A stretch of DNA of 64,000 nt from Anaerolineae bacterium (GTDB lineage Bacteria; Chloroflexota; Anaerolineae; 4572-78; J111): the NCBI GenBank assembly GCA_023151115.1, contig JAKLJP010000012.1, positions 62,001 through 126,000 of the forward strand, read 5' to 3'. Each line of letters begins with the position of its first letter. The first letter of the stretch is position 1. Both the position numbers and the translations under genes were made by a program. The notes below the pieces were generated by a model. That model was not told where the DNA came from. It saw nothing but the letters and a program-made list of their open reading frames with translations, and ran no database searches. Below, piece by piece: positions 1-8,700 of this stretch.

Positions 1-2
1 TT

Positions 3-659
3 TATAATGGCAGTAATTATGTTGTCGAGCGCCGCGAAGTTTGCTACACGCCAAGCGCCACAGTTTTGCAACACTGCCTGGCCCGGTCATTTCGCTCGCC
101 GCAGCGGGCCGTCTTGCTTGGCGTGCCCGACCCGCAAGCGCCGCGTGTGCGCGATGAAGTGTCGGCCCTGGCCTCACTTTTTCCCGATGCGACTGTCCTG
201 TTGGATCAGCAGGCTACCCTGGCTGCGCTGCGCGAGCAAGCCCCCAGCGCTGATGTGCTGCACCTGGCCTGTCACGGCCAGTTCCGGCCTGACAATCCAC
301 TTTTCTCATCCTTACGGCTGGGCGATGGCTGGCTGACCGTGCGCGACGCTTACAACCTCGACTTGCCCGGTGGGTTGGTTACGCTCAGCGCCTGTGAGAC
401 CGGGCTGAACGCCGTCGCGCCGGGGGATGAATTGATTGGCCTGGTCCGGGGCTTTCTCTCGGCGGGAGCGCCCTCGCTGCTGGTAAGCCTATGGACAGTA
501 GATGATGAGTCAACCGCTACGCTGATGACCCATTTTTATACCTGCCTGCGTGCCGGCGACGGCCCCGCGGCGGCTTTGCGCCAGGCCCAATGTCAGGCGT
601 TGAAAACCTCCCCTCATCCCTTTTTTTGGTCCCCTTTTATCCTCTTCGGCCATTGGTAA
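3..659 (+). CDS. CHAT-domain protease-like protein, C-terminal part (5' end outside window)
   Basis: The frame is open to the left edge, so only the last ~218 residues are visible. The sequence carries the two hallmark motifs of CHAT (caspase HetF-associated with TPRs) peptidases: HLACHG with the presumed catalytic His and, about 55 residues later, LSACETG with the presumed catalytic Cys. The usual end of the fold follows (GAPSLLVSLWTVDD, then a C-terminal FWSPFILFG motif). Known members are separase/caspase-like cysteine peptidases, often fused to N-terminal TPR repeats; any such repeats would lie upstream of the window. The substrate is unknown. The next gene downstream is 297 bp away on the same strand, separated by a hairpin repeat element, so it is probably a separate transcription unit. 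Confidence 0.9.
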   Translation, partial: YNGSNYVVERREVCYTPSATVLQHCLARSFRSPQRAVLLGVPDPQAPRVRDEVSALASLFPDATVLLDQQATLAALREQAPSADVLHLACHGQFRPDNPLFSSLRLGDGWLTVRDAYNLDLPGGLVTLSACETGLNAVAPGDELIGLVRGFLSAGAPSLLVSLWTVDDESTATLMTHFYTCLRAGDGPAAALRQAQCQALKTSPHPFFWSPFILFGHW

Positions 660-730
660 CAAGCAGTTTGGCCCTCTGATGTATTTTTAATTCTGCCTGC
701 CGCTCTATTTATAGTGATACTATGGTTGCT

Positions 731-870
731 CATAACTGCTCAGCCTTCATGTCATTTCGAGGCCATAGGCCGAGAAATCTCTACAGAGCTATATTGGCTT
801 CAGAGATTTCTCCCTTCGGCCGAAACCTGTCCTGAACCTGTCGAATAGGTGACATGCTTGAGTAGTTATG
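731..870. repeat. Interspersed inverted-repeat element, copy 1 (140 bp)
   Basis: Ends are inverted repeats: CATAACTGCTCAGC at the left and its near complement at 857-870. Inside are GTCATTTCGAGGCC, GAGAAATCTC and its complement GAGATTTCTC. The core GTCATTTCGA is shared with copies at 12721, 19058, 20034, 41285 and 51341. No coding capacity. It resembles a MITE or REP-like hairpin (inference). Confidence 0.8.
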
Positions 871-955
871 TTGCAAAATTGATACAATCCTGATGCGTTT
901 TTGTTGCCATAAACAAAACCACTTTGGTTAAAATGATGGCCAAGGAGAACTAAAA

Positions 956-3202
956 ATGGAGTCTAAATGGTTTCGATCAATTGGCCGCCTGGTCAGTCTG
1001 GTCATGCTGTTGATGTTTATGATGCCGGCCGGGCCAATCCAGGCTGATGAACCAGACGGCTACCTGCCAGACGAGGTCGTATTAAAATTGGCCCAGGCTA
1101 GTGATTTACCGGCTGTGGCGGCCGACTATGGCCTCGATCCGGCGCCGTTGGATCAGTTTGGCGCGCAGCCTATCTTTCGCCTGCGCTTCGGCGATGGCGC
1201 TGATCCTCTTGACAAAGCAGCCGCCCTGGCTAACGACTCGCGGGTTGTTTACGCTGAACCGAATTTCCTCAATCAGACGCCTGAGGGGCGCAAAAAATCC
1301 TCCTGGGCCTCCGGTGATGGGGGCGGCGGAGAATACCAGGGGCAGTGGTTGGTAGACAAAATTCGCCTGCCGGCGGCGCACACAGTGACTCGCGGGGCGG
1401 GTGTTACTGTTGCTGTGCTCGACACAGGAGTGGACTCAAGCCACCCCACCCTGGCGGGACGGCTGGTAGCGGGTTATGATTTTGTAGACCTGGACAGTGA
1501 TCCCAGCGAGGTAGGGTCGCACGACCAGGATTTGGTTTATGGACATGGCACCCACGTCGCCGGCTTGGTCGCCCTGGCTGCGCCGGAAGCCAAAATTATG
1601 CCGGTCCGGGTGCTCGATCAGGCTGGCATGGGAAATATCTGGGTCTTGGCCGAAGCGCTGGCCTTTGCGGTTGACCCGGACGGCAATCCAGCCACCGACG
1701 ATGGCGCAGACGTGATAAACCTGAGCCTCGGTACCAACCGTCCCACAGAATTACTGGCCGAGATTGTGACGACAGTGACCTGCGCTAATAACAGCAATGA
1801 CGACGACGATGATGATGACGACGATAACAATAACGGTTGTCCCGCCGCCGGTGGACGGGGTGCGGTAGTTGTTGCCGCTGCGGGCAACAGTGGAACTGAT
1901 GCGCTTGAATATCCGGCGGCGGAGGGCGTCGCCGGCTCATTGGCCATCGCCGCCAGCACTCCCGCCGATACCCTGGCCGACTTTTCGACGCGAGGATCAT
2001 GGGTAGACGTGGCCGCGCCCGGTGAGAACATCCTGAGCAGTGTTCCCGGCGGCGAACTGGGCGTCTGGAGTGGAACCTCGATGGCCGCGCCGCTGGTGGC
2101 AGGCGAAGCGGCTTTGGTGCGAGCCATCAGCCCTGACCTGAGCGCCGCCGAGGTAGCCGACCACGTCATCGCCACCGCAGCGCCTATCGCCGGTCCGGTG
2201 TCGCGCCGGATTGATGCCGCCGCAGCGGTGGGTCTGCCTCTGGACACAACCCCGCCCGATACGGCGATTCTCTCTGGTCCACCCAACCCAACTACAACCA
2301 CGAGCGCCCTGTTCCGTTTCTCCGCCAGTGAACCAGGCTCAACCTTCGAGTGTTCGCTGGATGGAGCAGCGTTCAGTGGATGTAGTTCGCCGGTTGAATA
2401 CACCGGACTGGGGGTTGGCGGGCATGTATTCGGCGTCCGCGCCACGGATCCAGCCGGGAACCCCGACCCGACCCCGGCCATCTACATCTGGACAATTGAG
2501 CCGCCCGAACCGACTCATACTCCGACAGCTACCCCCACCCCAACCGAGACGCCGACGCTGACGCCGACGGCGACACCCTTGCCGACCGAGACGCCCGTTC
2601 CGCCGACGGCCACGCCCAACCCGACCGACACTCCGGCCCCCACCCCTGCGCCAACTGACCCGCCCACAGCCACCCCTGTTCCCTCAAGCTGTACCACCAC
2701 AACGGTGACATTCGATGCCGATGCGGATAGTTGGCTTGACCAAAACAGCTCGTCCAACAATTTTGGCCAAGATGCCATTCTCAAAGTCCGCTCCCAAAAT
2801 TCAGGCAACAACTTCCGCGCCCTGGTGCGGTTTGCGATGTCAACCCTGCCGCAAGGTTGCATTGTCGAATCGGCCACGCTTCGCCTGTACGCCGCCTCGT
2901 GGACGGATGGGCGCACCCTTGAAGTCATCAGAGTTGCGGGTGACTGGACGGAGCACGACGTCACCTGGAATAATCAACCTGAGGTGGACGGCCCCAGCGT
3001 AACTGCTACCTCCGGTCAGGGCTACCGAGAATGGGGCGTTGTCGCTCAAGTGCAGGCCATGTATGAAACTGGCGCTAACTATGGCTTCCTGGTTCGCGAT
3101 GCTACCGAAGAGGGCACTGGCAGCGAGCAGCAATTCCACAGCCGGGAGAAAGGAGAGAACCCACCCCAACTCGTTATCACCTTCTCCCCCGCCGGTGAGT
3201 GA
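956..3202 (+). CDS. Secreted subtilisin-like S8 serine protease with Thr/Pro stalk and DNRLRE-type C-terminal domain
   Basis: 748 aa. Residues 1-30 form a signal peptide (basic, then hydrophobic, ending PIQA). A pro-region leads into the S8 domain (~145-420), with catalytic Asp156 (AVLDTG), His197 (GHGTHVAG) and Ser375 (SGTSMAAP). An unusual insert at 276-295 contains nine consecutive Asp (282-290), flanked by Asn and by Cys276 and Cys295, which could form a disulfide-closed acidic, possibly calcium-binding loop (inference). An Ig-like segment (~430-510) is followed by a Thr/Pro-rich stalk (~515-580). The last ~165 residues (DADSWLDQ, then NFRALVRF) resemble DNRLRE-type surface domains. There is no sorting signal. 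The start has a good AAGGAG site. A strong terminator follows, then GT39 genes that could glycosylate the Thr-rich stalk (inference). Confidence 0.9.
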   Translation: MESKWFRSIGRLVSLVMLLMFMMPAGPIQADEPDGYLPDEVVLKLAQASDLPAVAADYGLDPAPLDQFGAQPIFRLRFGDGADPLDKAAALANDSRVVYAEPNFLNQTPEGRKKSSWASGDGGGGEYQGQWLVDKIRLPAAHTVTRGAGVTVAVLDTGVDSSHPTLAGRLVAGYDFVDLDSDPSEVGSHDQDLVYGHGTHVAGLVALAAPEAKIMPVRVLDQAGMGNIWVLAEALAFAVDPDGNPATDDGADVINLSLGTNRPTELLAEIVTTVTCANNSNDDDDDDDDDNNNGCPAAGGRGAVVVAAAGNSGTDALEYPAAEGVAGSLAIAASTPADTLADFSTRGSWVDVAAPGENILSSVPGGELGVWSGTSMAAPLVAGEAALVRAISPDLSAAEVADHVIATAAPIAGPVSRRIDAAAAVGLPLDTTPPDTAILSGPPNPTTTTSALFRFSASEPGSTFECSLDGAAFSGCSSPVEYTGLGVGGHVFGVRATDPAGNPDPTPAIYIWTIEPPEPTHTPTATPTPTETPTLTPTATPLPTETPVPPTATPNPTDTPAPTPAPTDPPTATPVPSSCTTTTVTFDADADSWLDQNSSSNNFGQDAILKVRSQNSGNNFRALVRFAMSTLPQGCIVESATLRLYAASWTDGRTLEVIRVAGDWTEHDVTWNNQPEVDGPSVTATSGQGYREWGVVAQVQAMYETGANYGFLVRDATEEGTGSEQQFHSREKGENPPQLVITFSPAGE

Positions 3203-3307
3203 ATTGGTGAAGCAAAATATAAACAGATGTATTTTTGACCCTTCTTGATGCTCTATTAGAGTAGACTGGCCTGTCTTTATCCAGGAGACAAGGTTGGTTG
3301 TGTTTGA

Positions 3308-3357
3308 CTAGCTAACCTGTAGCCCGCGAAGCACGTAGGTTAGCTAGTTTTTTTTTC
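3308..3357 (+). terminator. Rho-independent terminator after the S8 protease
   Basis: The inverted repeat CTAGCTAACCT (3308-3318) / AGGTTAGCTAG (3337-3347), with an 18-nt loop, is followed directly by a run of about ten T. It closes the protease transcript. The rest of the 3203-3505 gap shows no gene. Confidence 0.9.
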
Positions 3358-3505
3358 TTTAGCGCATGAAGGTACTGACTCGGTTAGTAATTTATGAACC
3401 AGAGGCAAAGATTGTAGCTTTTATTTTTGAGTGGTACACTGTGGAATGTTTGAGTACAACTCAAAAAGCTTCAGGACTAACTCTCCCAAAACAAGGCTTT
3501 GAGCT

Positions 3506-5692
3506 TTGAAATTCAAGTTGAGCGCTGCGGCCATAAAGCGCCAAATTATAATTCTGTTGCTGTTGTTGGTCGCTTTTTTCCTCCGCACCTACCAACTCGA
3601 CAGCCAATCGCTGCGCGGCGATGAAGCCGCCACCGTGCTCTATTCCGCCCTGCCGATTGGCGACCTGTGGGAACTATCTCGCGTGACCGACCCGCACCCG
3701 CCGCTGTATTATTTGTCGCTCCACCCCTGGCAGTGGTTGGTCGGAGAGAGTGCCTGGGCCATGCGTTTCGCCGGAGTTCTGGCCAGCACTCTGGCCGTGG
3801 CTGCCCTATACACCCTGGTTCGCCGGACTTTGAGGCAGACCGAAGCAGCTTTGTTAGCCGCCGGCCTGCTGGCGGTCAACCCGCTCCAAATCTGGCTGGC
3901 CCAGGATATTCGCTCTTATCCCTTTTTTACTCTGCTGGGCCTGTTGTCGTCATGGGCCTTGTGGCAGGCAGTGGTCGGGGGTCGGGGGTCGGGGGTTGGG
4001 GGTTGGGGGTCAGAAGATAGTAATCAGAAGTCAGTAGTCAGTAGTCAGATTAATACACCCCACACCCCACGCCCCACGCCCCACCTTTCATCCTTCATCC
4101 TTCATCCTTCATCCTTTACCTCCTGGTTCCTCTACATCCTCCTCACCCTGACCTGTTTTTACATTCATTACTACACCGCTTTTCTAATCCTGTTTCATGG
4201 TTTGTTTGTTCTGGTCAATCTGCGCCGGTTTTGGGGTTCCAGGTGGCCGTGGCTTGTCTCGCAGCTTGTCATCGCCTTGCTGATGATTCCCGGCCTGCAA
4301 CTGGCTTACAATTTTATGGGCGAGGCCGCCGGAGGGATTGATAAAATTGCCGTTCCCGATATTCTCCGGCTGGCTTCGACCTCATTATTGACTGGCTTTA
4401 CCCTGGCCGATAGTTTGGGGCTGGCGGTCAGTCTCCTTTTGCTGCCGCTCTGGCTGGTGGGCCTGCTCACCTTATTGCGTTGTGACCGCCTCTCCGGCAG
4501 CTTCTGGACGCTCTTTTTTGCCATTCCCGTTCTCAGCGTGATTGCTTTATCTATTGACCGGCCTTTCTTCAAAGAACGTTTCTTGGTCCAGGCCCAACCT
4601 GCTTTTGAGCTGCTGCTGGCTGTTGGTTTTCTGGCATTGTGGAGATTGGAGATTAGAGATTGGAGATTTTTAACCAAAATATCCAGCACCTTCAACAAAC
4701 CCTATAACCTCAATGACATTCACAATTCACAATTCACAATTCACAATTCACAATTCCTTGGGGTAATTCGCCTCCTCGTTTCCTCCCTCCTCGCCTTCCT
4801 CCTTCTCACCAACTCCGTCGCCTTGACCAACTACCTGACCAACCCGGCCTATGCCAAAGCTCCGCCCTGGCGTTTTTATCATGAATATGTCAGCGACCAC
4901 GCTCGCCCTGGCGATGTGATGCTGACCAACTTCCCCGAAGCGGCGGTCAGTTATTACAGCCCCAACAAACTCCCTTTTTACGTCGTCCCGGCTGAACGCG
5001 ACCGTCCTACCGCCGAGCGGCTGGAACAAACCGAACAAATTGCGGGAGCCTATCAACGCATCTGGTTTTTGCCCATGCTGCGCCAGGGTTTCGACGAGCA
5101 GGGCGATGTACTCACCTGGCTGGATCGCCACGCTGACCGGGTCCACCAGGTTTTTTTTCCTGACTACAACCTTAACCTCTACCTCAGCCCGCCGGCCATC
5201 GAGGCCGCGCTCATCAGCCAGTCGGTTGTCTTTGCGCACGGTCCCCGGTTACGCGGTTATCAAATCTTTGACAAAGAAGGCGATTCACGGCTGACTCCTG
5301 ACGCAAGCAGAACGGGGTATCGTCTGAGCCTGAAGCCGGAAGATAAATTTACCGTTTCGTTGTATTGGCAGAGCAACGGCCCAACCGACGCCTCCTACAC
5401 CGTCTTTGTCCATCTCATCGCCGCCGATGGCTTCAACCGGGCCGGCCAGGACAACCTGCCGGTGTGGGGCAGTTACCCCACCACCGCCTGGCAGCCCGGC
5501 GAAAAAATCACCGATAAATACACCCTGGCCGTCCCTCCCGGCACGCCCCCCGGCGACCACCGCCTGCGCCTCGGTTGGTACAACTCAGCTACTCAGGAAA
5601 GGGTGCCGGTTGTGAGCGATAACAGCCAGCCCACCGGCGACTCTGCGACCTTGAATGTCACTATTCGTGTCGAAGCGGCGAATGGCGAATGA
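3506..5692 (+). CDS. GT39-family (PMT/ArnT-like) membrane glycosyltransferase
   Basis: 728 aa from a TTG start (an AAGG lies 12 nt upstream). The N-terminal half has the GT39 plan: a first membrane helix (~10-25), then LRGDEAATVLY with the acidic Asp-Glu pair typical of the catalytic first loop, then DPHPPLYYLSL, and about ten further hydrophobic segments. The family transfers sugars from polyprenyl-phosphate donors to protein or lipid on the outer face. The C-terminal ~130 residues are a soluble beta-rich module (LYWQSNGP, YTVFVHLIA, WQPGEKI, DHRLRLGWY) shared with the other four GT39 proteins here. Two blocks of the coding sequence are heptamer-repeat arrays (3973-4116 and 4641-4757) and encode low-complexity loop sequence. 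The 34-bp gap to the next GT39 gene suggests an operon. Acceptor unknown. Confidence 0.85.
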   Translation: MKFKLSAAAIKRQIIILLLLLVAFFLRTYQLDSQSLRGDEAATVLYSALPIGDLWELSRVTDPHPPLYYLSLHPWQWLVGESAWAMRFAGVLASTLAVAALYTLVRRTLRQTEAALLAAGLLAVNPLQIWLAQDIRSYPFFTLLGLLSSWALWQAVVGGRGSGVGGWGSEDSNQKSVVSSQINTPHTPRPTPHLSSFILHPSSFTSWFLYILLTLTCFYIHYYTAFLILFHGLFVLVNLRRFWGSRWPWLVSQLVIALLMIPGLQLAYNFMGEAAGGIDKIAVPDILRLASTSLLTGFTLADSLGLAVSLLLLPLWLVGLLTLLRCDRLSGSFWTLFFAIPVLSVIALSIDRPFFKERFLVQAQPAFELLLAVGFLALWRLEIRDWRFLTKISSTFNKPYNLNDIHNSQFTIHNSQFLGVIRLLVSSLLAFLLLTNSVALTNYLTNPAYAKAPPWRFYHEYVSDHARPGDVMLTNFPEAAVSYYSPNKLPFYVVPAERDRPTAERLEQTEQIAGAYQRIWFLPMLRQGFDEQGDVLTWLDRHADRVHQVFFPDYNLNLYLSPPAIEAALISQSVVFAHGPRLRGYQIFDKEGDSRLTPDASRTGYRLSLKPEDKFTVSLYWQSNGPTDASYTVFVHLIAADGFNRAGQDNLPVWGSYPTTAWQPGEKITDKYTLAVPPGTPPGDHRLRLGWYNSATQERVPVVSDNSQPTGDSATLNVTIRVEAANGE
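3973..4116 (+). repeat. Four successive heptamer arrays inside the GT39 gene
   Basis: In order: GGTCGGG x3 and GGTTGGG x2 (3973-4007), AGTCAGT x2 plus a variant (4029-4049), ACACCCC x2 and ACGCCCC x2 (4055-4082), and CATCCTT x4 (4089-4116). The block adds about 48 codons of Gly/Ser/Pro/His-rich sequence between two membrane segments without breaking the frame. Confidence 0.95.
4641..4757 (+). repeat. Two heptamer arrays inside the GT39 gene
   Basis: GGAGATT x2, AGAGATT, GGAGATT in exact register at 4641-4668, then a run of AATTCAC units (about five) at 4717-4757. Both lie in frame in the loop before the last membrane segment. Confidence 0.95.
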
Positions 5693-5726
5693 ACAAACTG
5701 CGAATAAGCGAATGGCGCATTATTAA

Positions 5727-8700
5727 ATGTTGAGCAATCACGCCTCACGCCTCACGTCTCACGTCTCACGCCTCACCCTCTACCTCATCCTTCTGCTCCA
5801 CCTGGCCCTTTCTCTCACCTACGCCCGGACCATCCCTCTCGGTGAAGCGCCCGACGAGCCAGCTCATCTGAGCTACGCTCAATTTATCGCCCGGCATGGT
5901 CGCCTGCCAACCACCCTGGCTGAACGCCGCGAAGCCGGTTATCGCTCGGCCTGGCCGCCGCTTTACCATTTTCTGGTCGCTGGTCCACTGCTGGTCGTGG
6001 GCGACGCCCCACCCACCCGGCTCAAAGCTGTGGGCGACACGCCCCGCCGGCTCATTCCCACCAACGGCCAGACCATCGCTGCCTTTATTCACACTGCCGA
6101 CGAAGCGCCGCCCTGGCGCGGTTTGCCTTTAGCCTGGCATCTGAGCCGCTTGATTTCGGTCGCTTTAACACTTCTTTCCGTCTGTCTTACCTACGCCATC
6201 GCCCGGCGGCTAACCGGACAAAGAATGCTGGCAACCGCGGCCGCCGCCCTGCACGCCTTCATCCCTCAAGTTCTCTTCATCGGCAGCGTTGTCAACGACG
6301 ACAACTTGCTTATCTTTCTCTCCGGCCTGATTTTTCTAAGCCTGCTCACTTACCCCGCTCACCCCAGCCCCCGCCGCGCCTTCTTGCTCGGCGCGCTGCT
6401 CGGATTGGCTACAGTCGCCAAATACAATGCTCTGCCATTGTGGGCTTTGACAGCTATCTGGACCTTTCAACGCAAAATGCGCCAGAAAAAAACATCAAAT
6501 AACTATTCTCCATCCTCTATCTTCTATCCTCTATCCTCTATCCTTCTCTTCTTCCTCGGCTCCCTCCTCACCGCCGGCTGGTGGTTCATCTTTATCTGGT
6601 TCAATTTCAATCAAATTGACTCTTTGGGCCTGCTGCCCGGCTCCCTGGCCGCCCTGACCGCCGGAACCAGCGACGCCTCCCTCCGCCAATTATCCAGCGT
6701 TCCGGCTCTCACCTTCCCTGCTCTGTCCGCCTGGCTCGAATGGTTCACAACCCTCTTCGAAACCTTCTGGGGCAGCTTCGGCGGCGGCAGCACCATTGAC
6801 CTACCCGTTTGGGTCTATTGGCTCCTCGCTCTTTTTTGCCTGCTGGCTATTATTTCGCGTCTTACGTCTTACATCTTACGTCTCTCATCCCTTCCATCCA
6901 CTACCCACGATCCACTATCCTCTATCTTCTATCTTCCATCTTCCTCTCTTCCGTTCCTCCTCTCCCCTCTCCTCTTCCTCCCTCTCCCCCTACTCCGCTT
7001 CATCCTCTCCGGCAGCATCATTGAAACCGCCCAGGGTCGCCACCTCTTTCCGGCTCTCCCTCTCATCACCCTGGCCCTGGTCTGGGGCGTGTCAAGTGTC
7101 AAGTGTCAAGTATCAAGTGTCAAGTATCAAGTGTCAGGTATTAGGCGTCACATTTTACGTTTTAAGTTTTACGTTTTACACCTCATACCTTCATTCACCA
7201 TTCACCATTCACCATTCACCATTCACCATTTATTTCCTTTCCTCACCTTCTGCCTCAGCCTTTACAGCCTCAGCCTCATCCAAAACAGCTACCCGCCGCC
7301 TATTCCCCTCCGTACCACCGCCGAGGCTGCTACTGCGGCCTCGCTTGTCCAGGCTAAAGTAGCAAAAAGTATTACCCTGATCGGCTACGAGGTGGGGCAG
7401 GCTGTGCCCGGCATTTTGCCCCTGACTCTCGTCTGGCAGGCCGACGCCACCCCACCCGACGATTACCTGATCGAGCTAACCGTAACCGGCGCTGATGGTC
7501 AGCCGCTCGGCGGCTGGCTGGGCCACCCCCTCGGCGGACGCTACCCCACCCGCGCCTGGGACAAAGGCGACATCCTGCGTCACACCATCCCTGTCCCTGT
7601 CCTCCCCGCTCCGTCCACCACCCCTGCCACCCTCACCCTGCGCCTGCTCGACTCCTCCAACCAACCGACTCTTCCAACCCCCTTAACCCTTAACTCCAAC
7701 CTTCCTTCCCTCCCCCCTGCTCCTCTGCTCCCCCGCACCCCTGCCGATCTTCGCGCTGACGCCCTCCCCCCCAACTCCCCCTTCACTTACCGCAGCACTC
7801 TCAGCTTTGTTCTGCCGGACCCCTCACCACCCGAATTGATCGCCCCCACCGGCCAGGCGTTTTCACCCACCCAGGTCATCTCGACCGCCAACGGCAGCAT
7901 CGCCCATTTCATCGTCGCCGCCGATTGGCCCAGTGGCGAGTATCAATTGCCAATAATCAATAATCAATTGTCAATTGTCAACCGGCTGCGCCAATTCGAC
8001 CTGCCCTCCGTCCAGCATCTCCTCAACGCCAACTTTGCGGACACTCTGACCCTGCTCGGCTACGACCTGCCTCAGAATCGAGCGCAGCCAGGGGCCGCTT
8101 TTCCCATCACTCTCCACTGGCGGGCCGAGCGGCCTATCGGACGAAACCTGATCGTTTTCAACCATCTGCTCGATGCCAACGCCATCCAACGCGGCGGCGC
8201 AGACCGCGTGCCGCAGCTTTACTACACCACCCTGCTCTGGGTTCCCGGCGAAATTGTCACTGACGCTTACGATGTGCCCGTTGCCGCCGACGCTCCCCCC
8301 GGCGTCTATTGGCTCGACGCCGGCCTCTACCCGTCCGACCAGCCCACTTTCTCCCTGCCCCTGTTTGAACAGGGCCAACCCGTTGACCGCAACAGCGTTC
8401 GCCTCGGCCCCCTCAAAATCGGCGGTCCCCCGCCCGGCGTCACCGTACCCGCAGCGAATCCTCAAAACCCGCTCAATCTCTCTTTCGGCAATCAAATCAC
8501 CCTCCTCGGCTTTACCATGACGAGAGATGAAGATCAAATCGTAAATCGTAAATCCAAAATCGTAAATCTAAAATTGTACTGGCGCGCCGACTCCCCTCCC
8601 TCCACCGATTACACCGTCTTCATCCACCTGCTCGACTCCACCGGAAAACTGATTGCCCAATTCGACCAGCCGCCCGCCGCAGGAGCGTATCCCACCCACC

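Noticed and set aside
1618..2481. Long minus-strand reading frame opposite the S8 protease
   Set aside because: Ser/Ala/Pro-rich shadow of a clear protease gene, caused by its GC-rich third positions and Thr/Pro stalk.
7089..7228. CRISPR array
   Set aside because: Repeats are contiguous 7-mers without unique spacers, lie in a reading frame, and no cas genes are nearby.
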